Assembly (NCBI GenBank): GCA_004352715.1
Contig: SCFE01000075.1
Span: 421,783 to 485,782 of the forward strand
DNA: 64,000 bases
Direction of reading: 5' to 3'
Origin: Hofstenia miamia
Taxonomy: Eukaryota > Xenacoelomorpha > Acoela
Both the position numbers and the translations under genes were made by a program. Position 1 is the first letter of the stretch, and the number at the start of each line of letters is the position of its first letter. Positions 1-10,969 of this stretch are shown piece after piece. The notes beneath the pieces are model-generated. The model ran no database searches. It was not told the DNA's origin and was given only the letters and a program-made list of their open reading frames with translations.

Positions 1-640
1 GAATCGTTCCCTGTGATGTATCCAGACCACTACTAAACACCGCTCGATTAGCTCGACATCGTATTAAATAATCAAACCGTTAATAAGATGAAAAATAAGA
101 ATTCTAAGTAAACTTCTTTATCAAATTCTTACAATAAGTTCCAATCTATTTATAGTAATTCCAAAAGAAGTACCTGTCGATTCAAATTTAAACTTCTGCC
201 AAGATGGCGGCTATAAAATAACGTAAGCGTCGTTTTGTCAAAAGTATTTCTATCGACAGATACAATTATCTTTTTATTGATACATATTTTATTCTTGGTT
301 GCATTTTACAAATTAATCTGAAATTATAGCAACTAATTGATTTCAATATTTTTTAATTAACTTTTTTTCGATCTTAGTATCTTCTGCGACGTTTGCAGGT
401 TTTTTCTGATTAATGTTGGATGATGCTACATTAGTTACCCGGCGTACTTGTTTAACGAGAAAAATCAAAGGCAATTAGATCTCCGAAATCAGGTTTTACG
501 ACAGGTTTGAAGGGGTGATACACGTTCAAACTTATCGTGGATTTGTCTGCCGAGCAATTATGTAGCTAAGTTTGACCCTGTTATACCCTTTAAGCTATAA
601 TATTATAACATTGTATAATTATTTTGTCTAGCATGATTTT
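1..640. other. AT-rich stretch, no gene seen
   Basis: No convincing coding frame on either strand. It lies on the 3' side of the minus-strand Penelope-like element that follows and may include its 3' untranslated end. I could not find an element boundary or target-site duplication here. Confidence 0.4.
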
Positions 641-649
641 CGATAGTGT

Positions 650-2110
650 TAATAAATCAGCCCCAAAAATGATTGTCATTACTGCTGATAAACGGGTGTA
701 TTTAAGAAGGCCCTGTTTGATTTTAGAATTATTCTAAAATTGTCCGGATAGATGTTATGAATGTGCGTAAATACTTCAGATTGAAGATGTCCATTAAATA
801 TGTTCAGATTTCCGCGTTTCAAAATGTCGTATAGTCTCAGCGATGTATGTCTTTCCAAAGACATCACAATAATATGAATATACTATTGATGAGGCTAACG
901 ATGGTGGAATCCGATCTTTATTTTGATTGATGTAAAAGTAGTAACTATTTTCGAGTTCTTTAGTGATTTATTAATTTTCATGATGCTCTTGCATAAATTG
1001 ATTTTCGTATGATGGATAAAAGATAATTGCCAATATATTGATTTTAAATTGGAATTGTTCGGTGTTATATTTAAATAATGTTCTTAAATTCATCATTAAT
1101 AATATTTTTGATGTAATTGTGCGGATAACCATTTACTTCATATGTTGCGTATAATTGATCTAGACTTTTAATCATTAATTCATAGGTTGATTATAATTTT
1201 ATTATTCTATTGCAATGACATTTAATGGCGTCAGATTATTTTCCATGACAATAAAATATAAATGGAATATATAGATTAGCATTTGTAGGTTTTATGTATG
1301 GTTCAGATGTAAACGTCTCTCTTAAGTTTGTAATGGTGATATCCAAGAAATTCAATTTCTTATTTTCCTCTAATTCCATTGTGAATTGCAATTCAGATAA
1401 TATTTTGTTTACTTTATTTTAAATTTTAAGGCACTTTCTTGATTGTCAAATAATCCAAATGTATCATCAATATATCTTTGATAAAATAAATATTCAATGT
1501 CATCAAAACCACTTTCGATTATATGCATGGCAAACATTGCCATAGTTGGTCCTAAGGATGACCCTATTGCCGTACCTTCAATCTGATTCCATATGATTCC
1601 ATTAAATCGAAATGAAGTGATGAATGTGAAATTGGAATTTCATCTACATTGATTAAATTCAATATATGATTTATAGTTTTTTTGACGGGTATATTCATGA
1701 ACAAACTTTTGACTTCAAAACTGACAATAAATTTTGTTTTCTCTGAACATATTTTATAAAAATTTTTCAATTTATCAATAAAGTCCAATGAATCTTTCAA
1801 ATTGTATTGTTTTGGAACAAATGATTTAAACAATTCATCAAGCCATTTAGAGAGATTGTATGTGATTGATTTTATTGATGATAACATTGGTCATAAAGGT
1901 GGATTACTCAGGCATTTATGCTGTTTAGATAAGGCGTATAATCTTGCAGGTTGACCACCGACACTTCTAATAGAGTTATAAATGTCTTTGCTTATTAAGT
2001 TTTTTCTTTGCATGTCAAACAACACATAATTAAACTTCCTTTCTTTATAGATGAAGAGATTACATTTAATGCGCTTATTTTCATGAATCTTTTCAAATTA
2101 CTCTTTATCT
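650..2110 (-). mobile_element. Penelope-like retroelement, decayed
   Basis: Minus-strand relic with the gene order of Penelope-like elements: reverse transcriptase, then GIY-YIG endonuclease. Near 1980-1890 the frame reads SIRSVGGQPARLYALSKQHK, followed at 1887 by YNLSKWLDEL, both typical of the RT finger region. VSFEVKSLFMNIPV (about 1690-1730) corresponds to RT motif A. EGTAIGSSLGPTMAMF (about 1540-1580) and RYIDDTFGLF (about 1450-1480) are motifs B and C, with the YIDD catalytic pair intact. The C-terminal part at 679-867 ends in SEVFTHIHNIYPDNFRII, which aligns with the endonuclease end of the better copy at 63565-63846; the GIY and YIG motifs themselves are lost here. Several stops and frameshifts make it non-functional. 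It ends on its 5' side at a (TA)n tract. These elements copy themselves by target-primed reverse transcription. Confidence 0.85.
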
Positions 2111-2114
2111 TGTA

Positions 2115-2115
<1 letters not shown>

Positions 2116-2151
<36 letters not shown>
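2116..2151. repeat. (TA)n microsatellite
   Basis: About 17 TA dinucleotides. The tract abuts the 5' truncated end of the Penelope-like element. Confidence 0.95.
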
Positions 2152-2156
<5 letters not shown>

Positions 2157-2199
2157 TGTATTTAAATTATACACATTAAAGTGTTAGATCAATGTTTAG

Positions 2200-2396
2200 T
2201 GTAACATGGTACTACAAAAAGTTTTCAAGCTCTGATTATGACGTAGTAGCAAATACACCTGTGATTGGCAGAGATTATCTCCTCAATGTAACCTACGAGT
2301 TCACAGAGTACTCCAATGCAATTGGTATATACAAATGCACTGCAGAAAATATGTATGGTGTCGCTTTTTCTTCTCTTACTTATGTTAACTCTACTC
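2200..2396 (+). CDS. orphan exon, second half of an Ig (C2/I-set) domain
   Basis: A 197-bp exon preceded by a TTTAG acceptor and followed by the strong donor GTAAGT. It encodes about 65 residues with the Ig-fold C-strand tryptophan (VTWYYKK), several possible N-glycosylation sites, and the F-strand motif GIYKCTAENMYG with its tyrosine and second cysteine, then a G strand. The first Ig cysteine is absent, so the Ig domain is split by an intron just before the tryptophan. The 5' junction is phase 2 and the 3' junction phase 1, as expected for a split domain. The protein would be a cell-surface receptor or adhesion molecule (receptor kinase, titin-like or Ig-CAM type cannot be told apart). No neighbouring exons were recognised, so this is either one exon of a gene with very long introns or a stranded fragment between transposons. 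Confidence 0.6.
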
Positions 2397-2409
2397 GTAA
2401 GTTTTAATT

Positions 2410-2900
2410 CAATTTTTCAACAATTCTACAGTACAATTTACTGAATTCGGATTCCTTCTTTAATATTTTCTAGAAACAATATTTTAAAAAATCAGTGACA
2501 TACATTTTTCGAATACATTTGTAGAGCTAACATATATTTTTGCATATGTTTGTAAAATGTACAGGTGACTGTTCATATAACTTGATAAATTAAAAAATTT
2601 ACAAAGGGTTTTAAAATATTGAAAGTCTACTGTAATTCTAGTAATTTTAAAATAAAAATAAAATGATTGATATAAAAACATTTTAGTGATCAAAATTTGA
2701 ATTCGTGCAATTACCATCAAATTTTTTACCCTGTAATAGTTTGCACTTATTTGAAGATTACAATTTTATATCTTGAAAGGTGTTCACTAGAAATTTGGAA
2801 TAGTTGAAAATAATCTATTGAAATGAAAGGGTAAATATTAGAGCGAACTTCAATGTATGTGACCTAGGTGGATAAATAATCAATATTTTTGTAAGCCTTT
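2410..2900. other. AT-rich stretch, no gene seen
   Basis: I see no coding frame, repeat or boundary signal here. It would be intron if the Ig exon belongs to a live gene. Confidence 0.4.
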
Positions 2901-2929
2901 AGAATCATTCGCTTGTCACGTTCAAGGCA

Positions 2930-3672
2930 ATGCATCACCTTAAGGAAAAGGATCGCAGATCAATGGTCATACAATACATGATTGATCATCCCGGGGCTTC
3001 GACGTACAATATCGCTCTATATTTCAAACAGCTCAACATCCCTCAATCTACCGTGTATAACATTATCAACAATTACAAAGAGAGAGGCGAGATTGCAAGA
3101 AGTAGCAGCTGAGGAAAGCAAGCTGAAAAGATTACTCCACACTTGAGGAAAAAATAATTAAGAAAGTAACCGCAAAAAAAGAGAAATATCAAATAAATTT
3201 CATAAGTTTTTTGGCTATACCAATAATTATTGAAAGATGAACATATCTGTCTTAAAGAAAACAAAGAGGTCTCATGCAACTAAAAACCAATTAAAGCTCA
3301 GCGATTACGGATTGATCATCCTTCCCGATAGGTTTTGTCAATGTCAGCCCTAGTTTCTTTCTTAATGATGACATCTAATTTACTCTATATCATCATAGTA
3401 TTTGTGGTAATGTCAATTCTAATGACAGAAGAAATTCGAGATGAAGATCCTCGTCTGGATTGCTGTGAGGGATTCAGAAATTTCAAAGACATGCATTTGT
3501 TCTTCAAATCTTGCTGCCAATAAGGCAATTTATTCTAATAAAAACATTCGCAAGTTCATGTTGCCATTTCTGGAAGCCAGCCATGCTGAAAACAACTACA
3601 TGTTTTGGACTGATTTGGCATCAGTCCATTACGCCAACCTCACTATCTCCACATTTGAAGAGTTTCAAATCA
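2930..3672 (+). pseudogene. Tc1/mariner-type transposase remnant
   Basis: Starts with a helix-turn-helix N-terminus (HHLKEKDRRSMVIQYMIDHP, then STVYNIINNYKERGEIA), as in IS630/Tc1/mariner transposases. After many stops, frame fragments at 3335-3700 give KILVWIAVRD, then NKAIYSNKNIRKFMLPFLEA and YMFWTDLASVHYA. FWPDLASSHYA-like text is the usual setting of the second catalytic Asp of the DDE/D triad. The last part with the third acidic residue is missing. The copy is cut at a single n (3673), where unrelated LTR sequence begins. No terminal inverted repeats were located. It is clearly dead. Confidence 0.75.
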
Positions 3673-3721
3673 TNTACAGTTTATTACCGAATAAACCTAG
3701 TACCGTTTTATTGAACATTAC

Positions 3722-4075
3722 ATGGCGCAGTCTATAAAAAAGAATATTTGGGGTGTTTTTAAAGTTAAAATAAACTCTTATTTTCTTACAAATAAAAATG
3801 ATACAAAAAAATCTTCCTGTTCGTCAACCAGAGAAGTTTTGCCTACTACAGGCGAACCACCAGTGCAATGGGAAAGCTGGAAACAATCATTACCTACAAT
3901 CTTTACTGCAGCAAAGTTGGATAATGAAGGCGTGAAAATTATGAAAGCAGTTGTTATGAATTGTATTGGAAATGAAGGAGAACGAATATTTTTTGCTAAA
4001 ACTACTGAACAAGAATATGATGCTCTATCATTCAGTGCATTATTAAGCAGATTGAAATACTTTTGTACACAATAG
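3722..4075 (+). pseudogene. gypsy gag fragment
   Basis: Open frame of 117 codons after the primer-binding site. From about residue 40 it resembles gag N-terminal regions of animal gypsy elements (PPVQWESWKQSLPTIFTAA). The usual Trp-containing start of the capsid-like domain is visible. The apparent ATG overlaps the presumed primer-binding site, so the true start is probably further in. A stop at 4073 ends the frame, and gag-like text continues in other frames to the zinc knuckle. Confidence 0.6.
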
Positions 4076-4494
4076 AAACATTGTGGCAGAGCGATACAGA
4101 CTTCTAATGTGAAGACAATGAGCAGAAGAAAGTATTGAGCAATATATCACCTGCCTTCATGAATTAGCATCATCGTGTCCTTTTGGTGCCTTGAAAACAA
4201 CATGTTATGAGATCAATTAATAGAAAAGACTTCGTGCTACAAAATCCCACAGAGCTTATTGATTGAAGTGAAACCATTGGCAGAGTGCAATATCATAGCA
4301 TGTCAAATTGAGGCCGGACTCAAATGAGCCGAATTATTGCAGAGTTCTTATTAAGAAACAGATGTTAAGAATGAATATGACACCAATATTTTTAAAAGAA
4401 ATTCGTTTTCCAAACGTAACAAACAATCAAATAGAATGCCTGAGATACATGTGCCTTCAGCTCAAGAAACCATTTCATCAGCAAGTAATGCCAT

Positions 4495-4780
4495 AAAATG
4501 CTATTCTTGTTGGAAAAATGGGCATGTTGCAAAGAGTCCCAGTTGTCCAGCTATAAACAAGAGGTATGTATGAATTATCGATTGAGGGGTCCTTTTTGCC
4601 AGAGTATGCAACACTAATTCTAATGTCAACTTCAAAAAAGGGAAGCTTTGTGAAATAGTTGTAAAAAATGATGGCGTTGGTACTAAAATGATTGTTGACA
4701 CTGGCTCAGAAGTGACTATTATTAATCGTGCAACTTTTGATGACTTCGATTGCCAAAAACATTTATTCAAGGTTCTTATT
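4495..4780 (+). pseudogene. gypsy zinc knuckle and aspartic protease remnant
   Basis: A CCHC nucleic-acid-binding knuckle reads CYSCWKNGHVAKSPSC (4501-4548). About 125 bases later the retropepsin active site reads VGTKMIVDTGSEVTIIN, with the catalytic DTGS motif intact. Stops lie between and after the two pieces. In a live element this region would package RNA and process the polyprotein. Confidence 0.75.
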
Positions 4781-5029
4781 AGTCTATGGTCAAGTGCCTG
4801 TATTCGATTTGTGGGTGTTTTACTGGTATGCTACAACATGGTACTAAGACATATTTAGGAATAATTGCTATGGAAAAAGGTAAAAATTTACTTGGTATGG
4901 GTTATTTCCTTGTGAAAGACAAACAGTACATCTAGTTAATGTAGATACACTGAAAATGCCCTAAGATGTGGCTAAATTAGTGAAACGTTTTTCTGACCTC
5001 TTTAATGAGGAGCTAGGCACTAATAAAGG

Positions 5030-5900
5030 TTATCAACATCGCTCAGAGATTATCTCGGATGCTAAACCAGTTGTAAAAATGGCTAGACCAATTCAACTTT
5101 CTCTATGAAGAGAAGTACAAAGTGAATTAGATAAGCAGCTTGTACCAAGCGCTGCAGAGTTGGTAAGTCCAGTGGTGGTCACATATAAAGCAGATAAGTC
5201 AATAAAATTTGCTGTTGATATGGGAAAATTTAATGACAGCATTGTGAAGTATAATTATCATTTGCCGAATTTATAGTCTTTATTATCTAAGATGCCTAGC
5301 GGTTGTAAATATTTCTCAAAAATGGATCATCTATGATTACATATTCTAAAATACCATTGCATCCCGATACTCAAAAACTAACTGCATTTGCTGTACCAGG
5401 TGGTTTGTACTGATACAAAAAGAGGTTTCTATGGGCTTGCTTATTTACCTAACACGTTTCAGTGACTAATGGACATGATTACGACGGGATGTGAGAATAG
5501 TAAATGAATGTTAGATGACATTCTCATTGCCACAAATTCGCGGAAGGAACATTTAACTGAACTCGAAAAAGAGTTTTTACTCGTTTAAGAGATGCCGGAT
5601 TGAAGTTGAAACTAAAAAAATGCTCTTTTTTAGTATTGAAGACAAAATTTTTAGGTTTGATATTTCAAATAAGGCTATTCTTCAAGAGAACGTGAAAGAA
5701 ATACAAGTGCCCGCTCCTTCTAATGTCTCACAGATTCGTTTTGTTCTAGGAGTAATAAACCATTTGCGAAGATTTTTATTGCGTGATGTTGCAAAAGGCA
5801 TGCAGTGTCTTACCAATCTAACACGAAAAGATTCCAAATGGTATTGGGGTGATGAACAGCAGTACGCTTTTGATGCACTAAAAATTATTTGTTAAGTCCT
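5030..5900 (+). pseudogene. gypsy reverse transcriptase remnant
   Basis: Text typical of the gypsy RT start is readable (AAELVSPVVVTYKADKSIKF, then DMGKFNDSIVKYNYHLP). The palm region is badly broken and I do not find an intact YxDD box. From 5677 to 5895 the thumb/connection region is open: VPAPSNVSQIRFVLGVINHL, RRFLLRDVAKGM and YAFDALKII. Confidence 0.75.
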
Positions 5901-6300
5901 GAAATACTTAGTTTCCATGATCCCGTTCATCCTATAGCTCTATCTTGTGATGATTCACATTCTGACTTATGTGCAGTGCTTTATCAGATCCACATTGACG
6001 GCACATTACGTTCAGTTGCTTACGTCTCCAGGGAATTGACTAAAGCTGAACAACGTTATTCCACTCCTGAAATTAAAGCTTTAGCGTATGTATGAGCTTT
6101 AGAGAGATGGAACAGATATCTAGTAGGGCAACATTTTACTTTGTTATCTGATCATATTTCTCTAAAAAGTATGTTGATGGACTTGTCTAATAAAACAAAG
6201 TCTTTGCAAATTTCGCGATGGCTTGGCAGGTTTCTTAGATTTCATTTTAAACTTCAGCATTGACTAGGAACTGCTCAGGTATTACCTGAAATGCCGTCAC
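5889..6300 (+). pseudogene. gypsy RNase H remnant
   Basis: Reads HPIALSCDDSHSDLCAVLYQ, with the first catalytic Asp context (SCDAS in intact elements) altered to SCDDS. Then come RSVAYVSRELTKAEQRYSTP, and LLSDHISLKSM containing the later Asp-His. A stop replaces the usual residue after ALAYV. The function in a live element is removal of the RNA template strand. Confidence 0.75.
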
Positions 6301-6850
6301 GACTGCCGTCTTCTGAAGGTTGTTTATACACAAGTAATGAAGATGAATACATTATTTGCTACATGTCTGCCAGAGAAATAAATAGTTCACAGTCATTGTA
6401 TGATTTTGAAAAGGCCACTTCAAAAGACGATATTTTAGTTAAGGTTATTAACTTTCACATAATAGATGGCCTAGCAGACGTGACCTTTTATATGAATTCA
6501 AACCTCATTTTACTATTAGAAATGAACTATCAGTTACAAAAGACGATGGGCGAGTTAGAGGCAATTCAGTTGTTACGCCTAAATCCTTGTGTCATAAATT
6601 CCTTGCGTTTTCACATGATGGCCATTCAAGAATAGTAAAGACAAAACAAAAATTAAGAGAAATTTGTTAGTGGCCTGGCGTTAACTCTGATATAATTTTT
6701 TCAAAAATTGCTCGGATTGTGAAGAGTCTGAAAAATCATTTAAACTTTCTGATAAACAACATATACCAACAGCAAATGAAGAGATCCCGTGGAATATGCT
6801 AGAAATGGATATAGTGGGTCTTTTAAATGGAAATCCTATTGGGTGAGTGG
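6291..6850 (+). pseudogene. gypsy integrase N-terminal remnant
   Basis: A spacer of about 95 codons leads to the HHCC zinc-binding region in shifted frames: CHKFLAFSHDGHSRIVKTKQ, then WPGVNSDI and NCSDCEESEKSF. It ends with PWNMLEMDIVG, where the first catalytic Asp of the DDE core is present. The remaining core is absent; the element stops near 6850. Confidence 0.7.
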
Positions 6851-6859
6851 TTGTGAATC

Positions 6860-7950
6860 ACTATAATTATAAAAATTCGAACTATCTTTGTGCAATATAC
6901 TCTAAGTTTGCCAAATTCCGGCTGAATTATTCATTACTTTGTTTAGTAATTATAGAGCTATACATAAGCAGCAATTTTCAATTATTTATTGATGAGAAAT
7001 TTTAATATATATATATATATATGACATTGGATCGCTTAATTTATTAAATTTTAACTATGCTTGTATTATATACTCTAAGTTTGGCTGAATTATTTATTAC
7101 ATTGCGGAGTAATTATAGAACCATTTCTTTGTTCTAAAACAGTGTTTCAAATAGTAGTGTGTACATGCATTGCCACCACTGCTGCGAGCGTGATAATCAT
7201 TGCATTTTTTAACAAATAAAAATTTTGTTTGTACATAAACGACATATATAAATTTTACAAAGTGTAAATAGCGATATAATATAACTATGTGTATATACAG
7301 GGTATACTAAATATTTTTCAATACATTGAACATATCTCACCTCAACTGCGGCTGCAATCTTGTCGTGATATTTATCCCAAGGAACCTCATAGTATTGGGC
7401 ATCGGTTTCTTCATCACTACAATAGACGACTGCGACAACAAGGGATAGCAAAATAAAGTACTTCATTATGATCTTCTAAAATTATAATTACTGGTGAGTT
7501 CTAGATATCAACGAAATTATTCACTTTATAGGATTCTTCAAAATTTAACGAGGATGTTGTATTAAATATTATCTTCATTGTATTTCGAAAAAAACATTTA
7601 GAATTATTGAGATTCAGAAATTGTAGAAGAAACTAATATTGATAGTTTTGATATACATGTAAATATCAGTTAAGTTTTCAAAATACTAGGGTTCTGTGAC
7701 TGTGGGAAAATTCTATCTCATGACGGAGATTACGGTTTTTAAATATTTTTTTGGAAATTTTTGACGAAATCGAAGTCATGCATTTGAACGTCATAAGAGC
7801 TTAGAACAACAAAATTATATGGGATTGTTGGCATGACACGAGTTCGGGACCAAATTCTAAAAATTTTCGTTCAATTGGTAAAAGTGAAGTTCTATGCATA
7901 AATCGTATTGCACAATAACAAAGTTTTAAGATTATTATCAGGAATTTAGT
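6860..7950. repeat. segmental duplication, copy A (exon-1 block)
   Basis: Closely similar, in the same orientation, to 36180-37150. Similarity covers the intron side, the signal-peptide exon and the upstream flank (for example TTCTGTGACTGTGG near 7690 and 36880). This copy has an internal duplication of about 180 bp (ACTATCTTTGTGCAATATAC near 6880 and a diverged repeat near 7055) and a short (TA)n at 7004-7021. It joins the truncated gypsy element directly. Confidence 0.8.
7341..7466 (-). pseudogene. orphan signal-peptide exon, paralogue of the 36.7 kb gene
   Basis: A 126-bp exon (42 codons, phase 0) starting at an ATG and ending at GAG followed by the donor GTGAGA. The first 16 residues form a signal peptide (MKYFILLSLVVAVVYC), identical to the copy at 36575-36700. 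The mature part differs at only 6 of 26 positions and keeps EVPWDKYHDKIA. No downstream exons are visible between here and the window start, where transposons lie instead. It may therefore be a first exon left stranded after duplication, although distant exons beyond the window cannot be excluded. Confidence 0.6.
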
Positions 7951-9080
7951 AATAAAGAATACATATTTACTAAATCTAATTCTATATATTCAATTTTAAG
8001 AAACTTGTGTAGTTATAGATTATAATAATATATTTCGTATTTTACTTAGATTCTTAAAAGTTAAAAGGTTTCAATTTCAATGTAAGCATAAATATTTAAG
8101 GAATCTTAAATGCAGTGCGTCCAAACTGTCCTAGCAAGGCAGCCTCCTCGCTACGATTCTGGACAAAAGTGGAAGCCGGATCTGGCCACCCTTAATTTCA
8201 ACTCACCTGTTTAAAACCGGTCACCTTGAAATATGTCTCTGGTCATACTGGTAGCTATTTTAGTCGGGGAGTTTCTCAGATTTCAAGCTGCGAAAGCACG
8301 TGACAATTACCAAAATTATAGTTGCTAAAATATGATTGTAAATACATTGTAATTTACAAAAAATCAGTTACTTGTGTACACTGTACGGTTGTGCAAAAAA
8401 GTCTACATATGCAATTAAATAAGGTTGTTCAATTCGTCTTTTTGTATGATAACAACTGACTGCATAACATAATAGTGCCATTGCACATTAGTGTCTATTC
8501 AGGGGTATAAATTCTGTAAATAAGAGCCCTAAAGGTCTAAGTATCTAAACAATTACACCATATTTAATTGTAACTCTCCATTTAAATTTACCGTTACGTA
8601 TTTCAAATAAATCGTAAGAGTAATGACTTAGAATTCCGAGAAACTGTTAGTAAACATGCCCATGGCCCACTGTGCCTTTAAAAGGACAAACCAGTAAAGA
8701 TATCATAATTCATTATTAAATTTTATTTTCAGAGTAACTATACAGGGGGCGGAATTTTTATCTTGACGGGAATATATTGATTTTCGGATCAGCACGGGCG
8801 TTACGCTTTGCTTATTTGTTAGGATAAAATGAAAATTCAAAATCTTCGCCATTGATGGTTTAAGTAATTACAGCGTGCCATTAATTGCTAAAATCTATCA
8901 TGAATTATTTACATAAGACTACCCATATTCAAACAAAACACGTTATTAAAATTTGCAACAGTAAAAACTTTAATGAATAATGAGATATTTAGTGTTAATC
9001 CGATAATTTAGGCACTTATGCGTTCAGTACACATGCATTATTTAATGCAAAGAAAGGACCGAAACAGCAGTGCTATCACA
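7951..9080. other. AT-rich stretch, no gene seen
   Basis: No persuasive coding frame. A less AT-rich patch at 8120-8240 is noticeable, but I could not assign it to a tRNA, SINE or exon. Confidence 0.35.
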
Positions 9081-9085
9081 ACCAG

Positions 9086-9442
9086 CTAAAAGACAATTGA
9101 ACCTATGATTACGGCGAAACCAGTAAAGCGTTGACTTGGGTATCGGACCGGCCAACATTGGTCACCGGTCATGGGGACAGAAACCGGAGCGATCATGGTC
9201 GCGAATTTAAAGTACCGCTTCCATTTCTGTGCCTGGGTAACGCCAATGTGTCTTAGTGTACAGAAACCGTATATGCAGGGTATGTTGAGCAATAGGGCAG
9301 ACGAAGATGCTACCAAGTGTACTTTGTGCACATCGTGACAGTGATTTTCGTAAAGCTGGTTTTGTAGTGGACAAACGACGAGTAGACATCCTGCCAGCAA
9401 GACTACCGCTGATTCTTGAGCTATGCAATGAGGGCATCTCAT
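9086..9442 (-). CDS. multi-pass membrane protein-like ORF, possible exon
   Basis: A 118-codon frame without stops that is richer in GC than its surroundings. It has three hydrophobic stretches: ESAVVLLAGCLLVVCPL (residues 9-25), HLVASSSALLLNIPCIYGF (about 42-60) and TGFAVIIGSIVF at the end. Hydrophobic text (LVVIALLFRSFL) continues after the stop. The layout of a PES-like acidic turn, a hydrophobic helix, and later a His-rich loop is loosely like DRAM/FRAG1 membrane proteins, but I would not name it. A second overlapping minus frame is also open for 76 codons, which weakens the case. No clear acceptor was found. Confidence 0.25.
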   Translation of the reverse strand: MRCPHCIAQESAVVLLAGCLLVVCPLQNQLYENHCHDVHKVHLVASSSALLLNIPCIYGFCTLRHIGVTQAQKWKRYFKFATMIAPVSVPMTGDQCWPVRYPSQRFTGFAVIIGSIVF

Positions 9443-9904
9443 AGGGAAGTCATTTCAGGGATAATTGGCCTATGTTCATTTTTATCTGAACATCAGGTGT
9501 AGGAAAAATGTCAAGCTTTTTTTAAGAAATCTACAAATTTAAAAGCATGACGTCACCTAAATTTAATTAATGCAAAACCACACCGACTGAATCCTTGATA
9601 CATTAAATTTAATAATCTCTTTTTCAAAATAACTCATTTGCTCTTTGGAGAATCGGTTTCTAAGATTGGCAGCTGTAAGGTGAATAGATGGATATATATA
9701 TTGAGGAGTTCAACAATTCCATATGAAAGATTCAGTCAAACTGATTCTTCAATATGTTTCATAGTTTCCCAATATTTTGTATGCAGCGATATTGCAAATC
9801 AAAATTGAAATACAGATGAGTTTACCTGCCGAAATTTCTTGTGCAAAACTTAATTACCAACCATAGATCAGATTATAGTGAACGATCAAAGTACACCAGA
9901 ATTG
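9443..9904. other. AT-rich stretch, no gene seen
   Basis: Nothing recognisable up to the hAT-type terminus that begins at 9905. Confidence 0.4.
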
Positions 9905-9969
9905 CAGGGGCGCACCCAGCTTTTTTTCTGAGGAGGGGAACTATTCTTTAGATTATATATATATATATA

Positions 9970-10969
9970 NNNNNNNNNNNNNNNNNNNNNNNNNNNNNNN
10001 NNNNNNNNNNNNNNNNNNNNNNNNNNNNNNNNNNNNNNNNNNNNNNNNNNNNNNNNNNNNNNNNNNNNNNNNNNNNNNNNNNNNNNNNNNNNNNNNNNNN
10101 NNNNNNNNNNNNNNNNNNNNNNNNNNNNNNNNNNNNNNNNNNNNNNNNNNNNNNNNNNNNNNNNNNNNNNNNNNNNNNNNNNNNNNNNNNNNNNNNNNNN
10201 NNNNNNNNNNNNNNNNNNNNNNNNNNNNNNNNNNNNNNNNNNNNNNNNNNNNNNNNNNNNNNNNNNNNNNNNNNNNNNNNNNNNNNNNNNNNNNNNNNNN
10301 NNNNNNNNNNNNNNNNNNNNNNNNNNNNNNNNNNNNNNNNNNNNNNNNNNNNNNNNNNNNNNNNNNNNNNNNNNNNNNNNNNNNNNNNNNNNNNNNNNNN
10401 NNNNNNNNNNNNNNNNNNNNNNNNNNNNNNNNNNNNNNNNNNNNNNNNNNNNNNNNNNNNNNNNNNNNNNNNNNNNNNNNNNNNNNNNNNNNNNNNNNNN
10501 NNNNNNNNNNNNNNNNNNNNNNNNNNNNNNNNNNNNNNNNNNNNNNNNNNNNNNNNNNNNNNNNNNNNNNNNNNNNNNNNNNNNNNNNNNNNNNNNNNNN
10601 NNNNNNNNNNNNNNNNNNNNNNNNNNNNNNNNNNNNNNNNNNNNNNNNNNNNNNNNNNNNNNNNNNNNNNNNNNNNNNNNNNNNNNNNNNNNNNNNNNNN
10701 NNNNNNNNNNNNNNNNNNNNNNNNNNNNNNNNNNNNNNNNNNNNNNNNNNNNNNNNNNNNNNNNNNNNNNNNNNNNNNNNNNNNNNNNNNNNNNNNNNNN
10801 NNNNNNNNNNNNNNNNNNNNNNNNNNNNNNNNNNNNNNNNNNNNNNNNNNNNNNNNNNNNNNNNNNNNNNNNNNNNNNNNNNNNNNNNNNNNNNNNNNNN
10901 NNNNNNNNNNNNNNNNNNNNNNNNNNNNNNNNNNNNNNNNNNNNNNNNNNNNNNNNNNNNNNNNNNNNN
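9970..10969. other. assembly gap (1000 N)
   Basis: Exactly 1000 N, starting in a (TA)n run. Any product read across it is meaningless. It contains the missing catalytic part of the Tc1-like transposase. Confidence 1.

Larger units (their letters stand above)
3674..6850 (+). mobile_element. Ty3/gypsy LTR retrotransposon, decayed and 3' truncated
   Basis: Order gag - protease - reverse transcriptase - RNase H - integrase, which defines the Ty3/gypsy type. The first 48 bases (3674-3721) look like the 3' end of an LTR: they contain AATAAA, end in ACA, and are followed at once by TGGCGCAG, a plausible primer-binding site. The coding part carries many stops and frameshifts. The integrase is cut after the zinc-binding region and its start of the catalytic core, where sequence shared with 36.2 kb begins. 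No 3' LTR is present. It is a dead genomic relic. Confidence 0.85.

Noticed and set aside
600-681. Hammerhead-like string after the left Penelope ORF (CTGATTTA...CGAAAATC on the minus strand)
   Set aside because: The core does not keep CUGANGA and no stem II can be drawn; only the position is suggestive.
8100-8300. GC-richer patch as a tRNA gene or tRNA-derived SINE
   Set aside because: I could not form A and B boxes or a cloverleaf from it.
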